A DNA stretch of 64,000 nt, taken from positions 62,001 through 126,000 of the forward strand of contig CAZHCW010000002.1 of assembly GCA_964531325.1 (NCBI GenBank), in the 5' to 3' direction. This document shows positions 43,010-53,200 of the stretch, in pieces; the first letter of the stretch is position 1, and the number at the start of each line of letters is the position of its first letter. The notes below the pieces were generated by a model. It was not told the DNA's origin. It did not search any database and was given only the letters and a program-made list of their open reading frames with translations. Position numbers and translations under genes: made by a program. This DNA is from UTCHB3 sp964531325. GTDB taxonomy: Bacteria > Bacteroidota > Ignavibacteria > Ignavibacteriales > Ignavibacteriaceae.

Positions 43010-43654
43010 TTGACCCCCAAGATCGATAAAAAATCACAAGCCAATGAAGTGGCAAAAAGATTAAAAGCCACATATCCTGAAGTTGAAATTGCATTAAATT
43101 TTAATTCTCCGTTTGAACTTCTGGTTGCAACCATCCTTTCTGCACAATGCACAGATGCGAGAGTTAATATCGTAACTCAGACCCTCTTTCAGAAATTTAA
43201 AAGCCCACAAGGTTTTGCAAATGCAACATTTGAAGAGATAGAAAAAGAGATATTTTCGACCGGTTTCTACAAACAAAAAGCAAAGAGTCTCAAAAATTGT
43301 TCTGAAATTCTTGTGTCACAATTTGGGGGAGAGGTACCAAAAGATTTTGATATTCTCCGTCAGCTACCCGGGGTTGGAAGAAAAACAGCCTCAGTTGTTG
43401 TGGGAAATGCTTATGGAATACCTGCAATCGCAGTTGATACTCATGTTAAACGACTCTCAAATTTGCTTGGACTCGTGGAAGTTTCAGACCCTGAAAAGAT
43501 AGAAGGGGAATTGAAGGAATTGCTTGATCCGGTTGAGTGGGTCTCATTTTCTCATCTGCTCGCCACCCATGGTAGAAATGTCTGTTTTGCAAGAAAACCT
43601 CAATGTGCTAAGTGTATTCTTAATGATTTCTGTCCTTCGGTATCGCGCAGGTAA
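43010..43654 (+). CDS. nth: Endonuclease III
   Basis: A DNA glycosylase/AP lyase for oxidised pyrimidines. 214 residues. The helix-hairpin-helix is LPGVGRKTASVVVGNA with the catalytic lysine, the aspartate is in AVDTHVKRLSN, and the iron-sulfur cluster ligands have the spacing C-x6-C-x2-C-x5-C in CFARKPQCAKCILNDFC. The start is a TTG at 43010; there is no ATG before the conserved N-terminus. It is a single gene. Confidence 0.95.
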   Translation: MTPKIDKKSQANEVAKRLKATYPEVEIALNFNSPFELLVATILSAQCTDARVNIVTQTLFQKFKSPQGFANATFEEIEKEIFSTGFYKQKAKSLKNCSEILVSQFGGEVPKDFDILRQLPGVGRKTASVVVGNAYGIPAIAVDTHVKRLSNLLGLVEVSDPEKIEGELKELLDPVEWVSFSHLLATHGRNVCFARKPQCAKCILNDFCPSVSRR

Positions 43655-43791
43655 CCGTACAACTCGTAAAAAATTAAGTATTTTCAAGATATTTAAAATC
43701 AATTAATACTAAGTCATTGTAAACTTCCGCCCTCATTGTTCGTGACGCGCGTCTTTGTTATTACAAAAAATCAAAAAAAGTAGAATTCTAT

Positions 43792-43822
43792 TTTGTTATT
43801 AACTCAGAAATGTATACTTTTG
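43792..43822 (+). promoter_or_regulatory. Bacteroidota-type promoter with long leader
   Basis: TTTG (43792-43795) and TACTTTTG (43815-43822) match the -33 TTTG and -7 TAnnTTTG boxes with a 19-base spacer. Transcription would start near 43829, giving a leader of nearly 290 bases before the ATG at 44116. The rest of the gap 43655-44115 holds hairpins but no supported gene. Confidence 0.6.
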
Positions 43823-43938
43823 GGCGAACTTTAATATCATTTAATTTTTCATTATCATTTTATCGCCGGGAGCGATGTAATGTATGGGCAAAATTCTCCA
43901 CCATTAGGTGAATACTTTTTGGTGCCAAAGGAAGTTTC

Positions 43939-43960
43939 ATTTTCTCGTAGTCGAGAAAAT
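43939..43960 (+). other. Leader hairpin
   Basis: ATTTTCTCG and CGAGAAAAT form a perfect 9-pair stem with loop TAGT, inside the predicted leader of the FG-GAP protein gene. A smaller hairpin (ATCGC, GCGAT) lies near 43862-43876. Function unknown. Confidence 0.4.
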
Positions 43961-44089
43961 TTCAATTGTCTTTTCAGGGTAAACTTCCTTCAATTTCAGT
44001 TCTATTCCAATCCTGTCTTTACAAGACCTCCAATATCTCTGTGCCTTTCAATAATTTTTCTTCCAAACCGTTCATTTTTTGACCCACCA

Positions 44090-44104
44090 ACACAAACTTT
44101 GTGT
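44090..44104 (+). promoter_or_regulatory. 15-base palindrome just before the FG-GAP protein start
   Basis: ACACAAACTTTGTGT is a perfect 7+1+7 palindrome ending 11 bases before the ATG at 44116. In the transcript it would sit at the ribosome-binding region, so it may affect translation; it could also be an operator. Confidence 0.35.
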
Positions 44105-44115
44105 GAGGAAATTCT

Positions 44116-45717
44116 ATGTTCGATTTAAGACATTTTGTGCTTCGATTTGTCCCGGTATCGGGATTGATTTTTTTAGTTGTTCTTACTACAGAAGTTAATG
44201 CCCAGTTTGATTCGATTATATTTGCCCGGAATGATATCTATAGCCCAAAAGCAATCGTTTTCATGGGTGACCAGAATGATGATGGTTGCGATGATTTTGT
44301 ACTTGTCAAATACCCTTCCACTTGGGGTTATGATGCCAAAGCGTTATTATTTTATGGAGGTAAACAGATTAATCCAATACCAACCCTGGAAATATCCTTC
44401 TTCCGCGGAATTCCCGGCCAGATCACTGCATGTGACTTTAACAGGGACGGTTATAGAGATTTGATCATTGCAACTTATCAATCCAAACCTCTTCAGCTAA
44501 ATGTTTATCTTGGAGGTCCAGGCATGGATACTTTGGTCGACTATACTTTCAGGGTCGCAGATAGTGGAGTGTTCGCCTATAGATTTCTTGGTCAAGATTG
44601 GCCTATTGATATGAATGGTGATGGTTTTGAAGAACTGATTTTGATTTTACACACCAGTAGTATGTTCAATCGTAAGGGAGCATTTTATCACTTTAATTCT
44701 GCAGAGATTATGGATTCGGTCCCTGTAGGAATAATATCTTATACACCGGATGAAGAGATATCACCATATGACATCACCCACGGTGATCTCGATGGAGACG
44801 GCAGAACGGATTTGACTTTTATTATCACAAATCCAGCCATTCCTGTATGGGCTGATTATCGCAGGTTTGTTTTTGGGAGGTCTGATTTTTCATTTCAGGA
44901 CACAATAAATTTCATGGATTCTGTTGATATTGTAGGAACCAATAGAATTATACAAGATATAAACAAAGACGGTAAAGCCGATTTGCTAATCAATGATACA
45001 AAGTTCAAGTATCCATATTGGTATCGATTAGCAGTAACTTATGGTTCAAGAAACATCGACTATATACCGGAAGAAGGTTTTAACGCACAGAATGAAGGGT
45101 GGTTGTACTCTCGATCGGTGGGGGATGTAAACGGGGATGGATACGGTGATTTCCTAACATCGTTGAATTATTATGGCGGGAGGCTTTTCCTGGGGGGTAA
45201 ACATAAACCGGATGATACACCAATCAAGTATTATTCAGGCCCGACGAATATAATTGAGCGCGTAGGAGATGTAAACGGTGACGGACTTGACGATATTGGA
45301 ATAGGCACACACGGAGAACCCGGAGCCGCACCGGGGACATTCTATATAATGGCAGGTGAGCGTGTTGCAATGGCAGTTGAAGATGGTGAAAAAGAACCTG
45401 ATAAAACGGAAGAAATTACACTAAAAGCCTATCCAAATCCAACAAGAGGTGAAATAACAGTTGAAATAACAGGGAATTACACAGGGTATGCAGAATTAAG
45501 ATTATATAACACAACAGGAAAGGAACTGATAAAAAAGGGAGTAGAAGTTACAGCCGGTATAACAACCGAGAAAATGGATCTCAAAGATCTGAACATATCC
45601 TCAGGGGTTTATATAATTGATATGTTATTTAAGTCAGCAGAATCAGAAACAAAAGAAAGAGGGAAAATGAGTAAAACCGGAAAGAAAAAGAGCGTGAAAA
45701 TTGTATTAATAAAATGA
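44116..45717 (+). CDS. T9SS protein with FG-GAP/VCBS-like calcium repeats
   Basis: 533 residues. An N-terminal signal segment ends near LVVLTTEVNAQ. The body has at least five D-x-[ND]-x-D-G loops (DFNRDGYRD, DLDGDGRTD, DINKDGKAD, DVNGDGYGD, DVNGDGLDD), as in integrin-like FG-GAP propellers that bind calcium. The end is a T9SS sorting domain (LKAYPNPTRGEITVEI, SSGVYIIDM) with an unusual lysine-rich insert before the last strand. It is 30 bases before the next T9SS gene. Probably surface-attached or secreted; ligand unknown. Confidence 0.85.
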   Translation: MFDLRHFVLRFVPVSGLIFLVVLTTEVNAQFDSIIFARNDIYSPKAIVFMGDQNDDGCDDFVLVKYPSTWGYDAKALLFYGGKQINPIPTLEISFFRGIPGQITACDFNRDGYRDLIIATYQSKPLQLNVYLGGPGMDTLVDYTFRVADSGVFAYRFLGQDWPIDMNGDGFEELILILHTSSMFNRKGAFYHFNSAEIMDSVPVGIISYTPDEEISPYDITHGDLDGDGRTDLTFIITNPAIPVWADYRRFVFGRSDFSFQDTINFMDSVDIVGTNRIIQDINKDGKADLLINDTKFKYPYWYRLAVTYGSRNIDYIPEEGFNAQNEGWLYSRSVGDVNGDGYGDFLTSLNYYGGRLFLGGKHKPDDTPIKYYSGPTNIIERVGDVNGDGLDDIGIGTHGEPGAAPGTFYIMAGERVAMAVEDGEKEPDKTEEITLKAYPNPTRGEITVEITGNYTGYAELRLYNTTGKELIKKGVEVTAGITTEKMDLKDLNISSGVYIIDMLFKSAESETKERGKMSKTGKKKSVKIVLIK

Positions 45718-45747
45718 ATTAAAAAAATAATTAAGTAGAGAATTCTT

Positions 45748-48700
45748 ATGAAAAAATTCATAATAATATTGATTATATTGGTTTCTGCATCTTATGGGCA
45801 GAATACCGGCGTTCCGGGGAAGGATTTCTTCCCTTACATGTCGTTTTGGGACTTTGCAGTGTACTCAAAACATGTGAGGCAAGCGCATAATTGTAATTCA
45901 CAAGATTATGTGGATATTATGCTTACAAGAAGCTTTTACTACCCTCTATTGGTTGATTTAGGATTAACGAACATCGTGAGTGATTTCGGGTTTATCAAAT
46001 CGAAACCATCACTTGATTCCACTTACGGTAATATCAAATTCCTTGACATGGACTTTGGATGGGCAGGAAACGATACCGGCAAATTCGATCCGGGGAGATA
46101 TGTAAAGGCAACAGGGAACAACCCTGACAATTTTAGCCATCAAATTGGTGGCGATTGGGATATGACATGGAACCCGGATCAGAAGAATTACGGATTTGGG
46201 ACTACTGAAAAATCTTCCCGTTGGGCTATGGATACATCAAAACAACCGGCTGTAAGTCCAACTTTAACAGGGGATAACACTACAGATGTTGTTCCTCCTA
46301 TAATATCAGAAGAAAGCCAGGTTCGATATGCATCAATAGAAGACAACCATACTCCGGGTGGCACAATTTTCTTTGGCAATATAGATGCAGGTCATTTCCC
46401 TCATACCGATACGACATACCAGTTGTCATTTTTTATCAGAGGCGATGCAACTGAACTTGAAAGGATGGATGCTCGAGTTGTTGTTTTACAAATATATGTA
46501 ATTCCCGGTGATGCGTTATATACTAAACCATACAACTCAAATATGACCATCAAAGAGCCTAACCTCACAGAGGGGATAGAGACTAATTTTTTATCTGCTG
46601 CTTATGAGGTGACAGCCGGGGAGTTGCAGGACTCTGCCGGAACTTATAGATGGATCACTACTCCTGCTTTTAAGGTACCCGGAGATACTAACATTGCCTA
46701 TTACGCAGTTTGGACAGGGGAAGCAACAATTTACTGTGATAGAATGATAATGTTTAATGAATTTTATGACAGAATGTTTAATCCTACTCTTAAATCCAAT
46801 CCGATTGCACCACCCGATTTTGGCACACAAATAACCTCTAAATACAATGGATCAAATCCTGCTCTTCACAGCATGTATGTGGATGAACCACCACTTCTTG
46901 CTACAGAGGCATTCTCGCACATAAATGATTTGGTATGGTCCACTCTCAATGGAGGTTCAACTGCCATGGAGTTAAATGGAGCGATTGGTCCCCACGCCGA
47001 ATGGGGGATGCGGTTTGATCAACAGTACGGAAAATCTGCTGTTGACAATACCTACAAGAGAAAATATCTTCTCTATAATGTTTATCCTTTCAGACAAGAG
47101 TTTGATACAACACAGTCAGATGTTCAAGCGGCACTTGAGGAATTAATTAATTTTAGATTTATAGGAGATGATGCAACTAAACATCCTTATCAATATCTTG
47201 GACTGCGCCCGGCAATAAGAGCAGCTAAAAAATTTGATGACCAACTTACAGAGGACATCCCACTGATATATATTTTACAAGTTCATGCAGAGCATATTGT
47301 TTATAACTCCGGTAGGCTGTTTAGTATAGTCCCGAATGCCACAAGCATGCGAAGAGCACCTACCCGAGATGAAATATTTGTTCAGGGGAATATGGCACTC
47401 GCTTATGGAGCAAAGGGTTTTATGTTTTACATGGTTCCCACATGGAATTCAGAACCGGAACCAAATAAAACTGTATGGAACACCTTTGGGATTTTCGATG
47501 AATTTCAAAATCCGTATCAGGGAGTGGATGGACCCGGATTGGTTCAAAATCCGTGTAATGCTCAAGTACCCAATTACAGGTACCATGCAACAAAAGCACT
47601 CATTGAGAATACCCGGAAAATAGAAAACATAATTCTAGGATTGAACTGGAATGATACCAAAAGCTGGCATAACAATTCGGCTTGTTCAGTTGATTGGATT
47701 TCCAATATTGTGACCAAGTACCCCCATTTCCCGGGAAATGATGGAACCTCCGAGAGATATGTCGAAACCGGATATTTCAACGAAATAGATCCTCCTTCCG
47801 GAAAAGTTGAGGATGCAAAATTTGTTTATCTGGTAAACAGAAGATGCAATATTCAAAGTCCATATTCACCGAGTAATCCATATGCAATAAATGATACTTC
47901 ATATCGCAACATTACTTTGACTTTGAATTTCCCCAATTCTATTTGGGATTATTACACGGTTAAAGACCTTAAAACTGATTCTTTGTATTTTACAACCAAA
48001 ACAGGGGATGTGACGATTTTCCTTGGTGCAGGAGAAGGAACTCTGTTGAAGATTGAACCACAGATCACTTCTATAACACAAAATGATACTCTCGGTCACA
48101 ACACAACATTTTACAGTGACCTGACAGTCTCTAATAATGCAACACTTACAATATTGGAAGGTACAACCCTGACATTTGAGAATCACTCACGGTTATTACT
48201 TTCGAATGGAAACTTAACAGTTAATGGTACAGCTCAGGAGCCTGTAGTGTTTGACTTTGTTGCTCCTTATTGGCAGTCCACTACAAACGGGATTGTTAAT
48301 AACTATGGTAATGTTGTATTAAACCATGCAAAGATCAAAAATGCAGCCGTTGGCTACTACTCATATTCCACTGACAATGATGACATCCAAAATAGTGAAA
48401 TATTTAATAATCAGTGGGGAATTGTGATGCATTGGACTCACAGTTATGGTACCGAAAAAGCAAAGATTTTTAACTGTAACATCCATGACAATTCAACCTG
48501 GGACAATCAAGGAAGAGGGATTACACTATCAAATTCATCACCTCAAATATATGCAACCACAATCAGAAAAAATGATTATGGCTTGTATTGTACAACAAAT
48601 TCAAATCCCTATGATACATATGACGAGACTGACAGCTACAATATAATAGACAGCAACGATGTTGGAATAATTAGCTATTATTCAACTCCGATGCTTGGTT

Positions 48701-49791
48701 ATGTGAATGATGAACAAGGAGGTATTTTCTATTTAGGTGGTGGAAATACAATCAAAGACAACTTATTATTTAATGTAAAGGCTTATGATGAAAGTAATAT
48801 CTATGTAGAGCGGGATTACTGGGGTACAAAAGACACATCGTTGTTTAACATATATTCAGACAGCACAAGTTGGATATACACCGACTACTGTCTGGATGAT
48901 CCACCATCAGGTTCAATTCAATCAGGATTGGCTGGTAAAACAACAATGAAGATAGATGCCGAATGGATGCCCCCGAGTCAGGGGAACTTCACATCTGGAG
49001 GTCAATCCAATTTGTTAAGAGCGGCAAGAAAACAGATAAGGCAAGGAAACATGACTGCTGCAAGGGCTATATTACTTCCATTACTCAACAACCCCGAGAA
49101 CATGCTAATATCATGTGAAGCATTGGAGATTTATGGAAAAACATATAACCCTAAAGATATTGAAAGTTTCTTCTCAGTGCTTCTTACAGTAGGAAACCGA
49201 CCTGTTAAAAACGATCTTACAGCAAAGGCTTTGTTTTTGCTTTCAGAATATCAAACCGACAGAAAAGAGACTCATCTGACAAACCTGATATCAGTTTATC
49301 AAGGAACTGACCATGCAGCAAGAGCATCTTATCTGAAAATTGTTCACCTGATTGGGGAAGGTAACCGAAGCGAAGAGATTGATGCCTTGAAAAATGATAT
49401 GAACAGATTATATCCATTGAGTTCATATACAAAAGAAGTAAATTATCTGTTAGTTTCAGGCACCAACATGATGAAACCTTCAACAGCATCAACAACTGAG
49501 ACTGTACCATTAGAGTACAACCTTCTAAATAATTATCCCAATCCATTTAACCCTGAAACGATGATAAAATTCTCATTAAAAGAAAGAAGCAATGTAACCC
49601 TGGATGTTTACAACATTGCAGGTCAAAAAGTTGCAGAGCTTGTCTCCGGTGAAATGGAGAAAGGTTTTTATGAGAAAAGGTTCAACGGAACGAAGTTTTC
49701 TTCAGGAGTGTATATTTTCCGTTTGAATGCGCAATCATTGGAGAGCACAACATTCTACACCAAAACAATGAAAGCTCTGTTACTTAAGTAG
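45748..49791 (+). CDS. Large T9SS protein: enzyme-like N-terminal region, beta-helix, helical repeats
   Basis: 1347 residues with signal peptide (MKKFIIILIILVSASYGQ). Residues about 20-700 are mixed alpha/beta, with stretches such as MYVDEPPLLATEAFSHINDL and GNMALAYGAKGFMFYMVPTW that recall TIM-barrel glycoside hydrolases; no family was identified. Residues about 770-1060 read as a right-handed beta-helix, with repeated short N/G-rich turns (SEIFNNQWGIV, CNIHDNSTWDNQGRGI, TTIRKNDYGLYC). About 1080-1240 is helical, TPR-like. A T9SS sorting domain (NLLNNYPNPFNPETMIKF) ends the protein. A polysaccharide-active role is a guess from the fold pattern. Confidence 0.75.
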   Translation: MKKFIIILIILVSASYGQNTGVPGKDFFPYMSFWDFAVYSKHVRQAHNCNSQDYVDIMLTRSFYYPLLVDLGLTNIVSDFGFIKSKPSLDSTYGNIKFLDMDFGWAGNDTGKFDPGRYVKATGNNPDNFSHQIGGDWDMTWNPDQKNYGFGTTEKSSRWAMDTSKQPAVSPTLTGDNTTDVVPPIISEESQVRYASIEDNHTPGGTIFFGNIDAGHFPHTDTTYQLSFFIRGDATELERMDARVVVLQIYVIPGDALYTKPYNSNMTIKEPNLTEGIETNFLSAAYEVTAGELQDSAGTYRWITTPAFKVPGDTNIAYYAVWTGEATIYCDRMIMFNEFYDRMFNPTLKSNPIAPPDFGTQITSKYNGSNPALHSMYVDEPPLLATEAFSHINDLVWSTLNGGSTAMELNGAIGPHAEWGMRFDQQYGKSAVDNTYKRKYLLYNVYPFRQEFDTTQSDVQAALEELINFRFIGDDATKHPYQYLGLRPAIRAAKKFDDQLTEDIPLIYILQVHAEHIVYNSGRLFSIVPNATSMRRAPTRDEIFVQGNMALAYGAKGFMFYMVPTWNSEPEPNKTVWNTFGIFDEFQNPYQGVDGPGLVQNPCNAQVPNYRYHATKALIENTRKIENIILGLNWNDTKSWHNNSACSVDWISNIVTKYPHFPGNDGTSERYVETGYFNEIDPPSGKVEDAKFVYLVNRRCNIQSPYSPSNPYAINDTSYRNITLTLNFPNSIWDYYTVKDLKTDSLYFTTKTGDVTIFLGAGEGTLLKIEPQITSITQNDTLGHNTTFYSDLTVSNNATLTILEGTTLTFENHSRLLLSNGNLTVNGTAQEPVVFDFVAPYWQSTTNGIVNNYGNVVLNHAKIKNAAVGYYSYSTDNDDIQNSEIFNNQWGIVMHWTHSYGTEKAKIFNCNIHDNSTWDNQGRGITLSNSSPQIYATTIRKNDYGLYCTTNSNPYDTYDETDSYNIIDSNDVGIISYYSTPMLGYVNDEQGGIFYLGGGNTIKDNLLFNVKAYDESNIYVERDYWGTKDTSLFNIYSDSTSWIYTDYCLDDPPSGSIQSGLAGKTTMKIDAEWMPPSQGNFTSGGQSNLLRAARKQIRQGNMTAARAILLPLLNNPENMLISCEALEIYGKTYNPKDIESFFSVLLTVGNRPVKNDLTAKALFLLSEYQTDRKETHLTNLISVYQGTDHAARASYLKIVHLIGEGNRSEEIDALKNDMNRLYPLSSYTKEVNYLLVSGTNMMKPSTASTTETVPLEYNLLNNYPNPFNPETMIKFSLKERSNVTLDVYNIAGQKVAELVSGEMEKGFYEKRFNGTKFSSGVYIFRLNAQSLESTTFYTKTMKALLLK

Positions 49792-49819
49792 CGGAGTATC
49801 GAAGTAGCAGAGTAGCTTA
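49788..49819. repeat. Degenerate tandem octamers, array 3
   Basis: Four 8-base units, GTAGCGGA, GTATCGAA, GTAGCAGA and GTAGCTTA, start at the stop codon of the preceding gene. The period equals that of arrays at 16021 and 24993. Confidence 0.5.
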
Positions 49820-49843
49820 GTGACTGAGAAATCAAAACCAATA

Positions 49844-49938
49844 GCCTCCGAATTCATTCGGGGGGAAAGCAGTCACATTTGATTTCGTAATCTTAGATGT
49901 ATAATTTAATTATTAGGCTGTCTCGAAAGGGGCAGCCT
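49844..49938. other. Two hairpins in the 480-base gap before porU
   Basis: CCTCCGAA pairs with TTCGGGGG around TTCA (49844-49863). AGGCTGTCTC pairs with GGGGCAGCCT around a GAAA loop (49915-49938). The second is a stable 10-pair hairpin with a GNRA loop and may end the upstream transcript, though no long T-run follows. The remainder of 49792-50271 is AT-rich and contains TGACTT/AAGTCA arms near 50157-50183; I see no gene there. Confidence 0.4.
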
Positions 49939-50271
49939 TCATATGACTGATAGATTAATCTTCGGTGAAAACAATAGCTATTAAATATTCTGTTTTTTGT
50001 TATTCCCAACACTTACTTTTTTTCTGATTTCCTAAGGATGTGATCAAAATCAGTCCCATATTTTAACATGTTTTGTTTCGACAAAATTTTTTATCTTGAC
50101 AGTTGTTATATGAAATGTTTCGGGAGTGTCATTTCCGAAAAATAAACCCGTCTTTTGACTTGACAATTAATTAATTAAGTCATAGCTTTCCAAAAACAAA
50201 TGGAGCAATTATACGAGATTTTTATACTAAGTTTACACAGTTTGTAAGTAACATCCAATAAACCGGCAAGT

Positions 50272-53200
50272 ATGCTCAAAAGAATCTCGTTATTATCAAT
50301 TGCTCTGACCCTCGTCGTTTTCTCTCAGAGTGACCTTGTTGTAATTCAATCGGATATGAATTCATGTCTGGTTCGTTTTACGCCAAATTATACCGATACC
50401 TCACTTCGTGTGGTCGCAGGTAGTTCTTATCGCGATGTTTACTTTACCGGTGCTTTGTTAAATCCTTCTCTGGCTCCCGGCAACCCAATGACGAGATCAA
50501 AGATGATTTCACTTGGAGTTCCATCTGAAAATGGAGTTACAGTTGAGGTTATTTCTGAATCACACACTTATATTTCCGGCAAACTACTTCCAATTCCAAC
50601 AATTTCGTTTGATAATTCCCGCGATCCTGTTTATACTTACAAAGAAATGACCAACGCCCCTGTTACAGTTGAACCTGTCTCTTTTGGAGAGTTCGGTATT
50701 GTAAGGGGATTGGGTGTTCAGGATTTTTACATTAATAATGTAATCCTCGAGAATGGAAGGATCAAACTTCTAACTTCCGTCACACTTAAGTTTTCATTTA
50801 ATGGTGTGAGTCGGGGTAGTTATCGTGAAGATCAACTGTTAAAAAATATTGTTCTCAATTATGACGCGGCGAAGAACTGGATTAAAATTGGCGATAATTC
50901 TCTCAAAAAAGGCTCGGCGATTGGCAATACCGTACTTTCTTCGGGAAAATGGTACCGTTTTGAGGCACCTGAAGAGGGATTTTATAAAATTACCCGGGAT
51001 CAATTGCAGTATTATGGCATCGATGCCGCCACCGTTAATCCTAAAACGATTAAAATTTACAATAATGGCGGATATGTTCTCTCAGAGAATGTTCTCATGC
51101 CAAGACCTGATGATCTTCAGGAGATTGCAATTACCATTTCTGGTGAAGATGACGGAAAATTTGATGCCGGCGACTTTATAACTTTTTACGGAAGAGGTCC
51201 CGCTTTCTGGTATTATGATACACTGGGAAGACAAATGATGAGAAATCAGAATGTTTACTCGGCAAAAAACTATTACTGGATTACAACAGGGGGAGCCAAC
51301 GGAAAAAGAATCACAACCAAACAGGCATCTTCTGATCCAACAACCAATATTTTAGAAACTTCCCAGGCTTTTGAATTCCACGATGAAGACAAAATTAATG
51401 TTGGACAAAGTGGAAGATATTTTGTCGGCGATGAATTTTCGCAAACAACAAAAACCCGTGTTTATCAGAAAAAACTTGAGGGGGTTGTTCCCGGTTCTAC
51501 ATCGTATTATCGTTATTGGTTTGTAAACAGATCAACTGACAGAATTACACTTACCATCGAACAGAATGGAAATGTGCTTCGTCAAAGCAGTATGCAAGGT
51601 ATTGGGTCAGATCAATATTCCTATGGGAGAATGGATAGTGTCAGAAACCTTTCGACCAATGTAAGTTACCCTGATGAAAGAAGTGTACTCAGGTTCACTT
51701 TTGGAGCTACAAACAGCACTTCTTATGGTTATCTTGATTTTTATGAGATAACATTTGACCGTTATCTTAAAGCTTATAATGATGTATTACTTTTCTTCTC
51801 TCCAAAACTTGGCGGAACCACAGGCCCTGATTCGCTTTATGAATACAGGTTGAGTAATTTTTCGAATACCACCATTTCAGTTTACGATATTACAGATCAT
51901 GCAGATGTAAAACTGATTACAAATCCAGTGATGCAGAGTGGCAGTGAATTTCGTTTCAGGATGTATGAAAAACCAAATTTTGTAAGTCGTTATTACGCAT
52001 ATTGTGGTGAACAGTTTAAAACTCCAATTAACGCGGTTGCTGTTGCAAACCAGAATATCAGGGGTGATCTTAGTGGTGCAAAATTAATCCTGATAACCAG
52101 TAAAGATTTTAAGGAATCTGCCACAAGATATAAAAATCACAGAGAGGGGAACTTAACTGATCCAATTTCTGTAAAAATATACTTCGTAGAAGAGATCATG
52201 AATGAATTTAATTGTGGTTCACTTGATCCTTCAGGCTTACGAGATTTTATCAAATATGCTTTTGAGAACTGGCAAATAAAACCTGAATTCGTTTTCCTCT
52301 GGGGTGATGGAGACTACGACTTCAAAAATATCGAGGGAAAAAACAAAAATTTTGTCCCTACATGGCAGACAAGGGAGTTCCTTGATGAAATTGACGCTTA
52401 TCCAACAGATGATTTTTTTGCTTCGATAGACAAAAACGACAAAAAAGTTGATATTGCGATCGGGAGAGTTGCCATTCAGTCGGAAAAACAGGCAAATGAC
52501 TACTTAAATAAAATAATTGCATACGAACTAAGCACCGATAAAAATGCCTGGAAAAATCTTGTAACTCTTGTTGCAGATGATAATTTGACTTCCCAGGGCA
52601 TTGATCTTGCAAGAAACACTGAACAATCTGAGCGACTTGCACAGACTGTAATTCCAAAACAGTACGAACAAAAAAAGATATATCTAATTAATTATCCTAC
52701 GGTTCAGACAAGTCTGGGTAGAAGAAAACCCGATGTTAATTCTGCAATTGTAAATGCAATAAATGACGGAACTGTTTTATTAAACTATATTGGTCACGGA
52801 AGTCCCGAACTTTGGGCTCACGAACAGGTTTTTGTAAAAAGTTCAACCATCCCACAATTACGCAACAGCAGATATTTTTTCCTGACAGCTGCAACTTGTG
52901 ATTTTGGATATTATGACAGAACAGAAGTACAAAGTTCTACTGAAGACCTGCTTTTTCTTCCAAATTCGGGGTCAATAGGGGTTTTCACTGCTGTAAGACC
53001 GGTTTTTTCTGAACAGAATACTGTGTTAAACGATGATTTTTATACTCAGATAATGAGTAATATCAGGGATACAGAAAATCTTCCAAGAAGAATTGGTACT
53101 GCTTATCTCAGTACCAAAATGAAATTTATTACACCAAATGATCAAAAATTTCATCTCTTTTGTGATCCTGCTTTAAGGCTTGCTTTACCCCAATACCCGG

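Noticed and set aside
43880..44128. 82-codon open frame before the FG-GAP protein
   Set aside because: It lies in the predicted leader with hairpins, has no ribosome-binding site or recognisable sequence, and overlaps the real start.
49915..49938. Sequence resembling the GGCTGTCTC end of some insertion sequences
   Set aside because: No matching opposite end, target duplication or transposase is nearby. It forms a self-contained hairpin, so I list it as a hairpin only.
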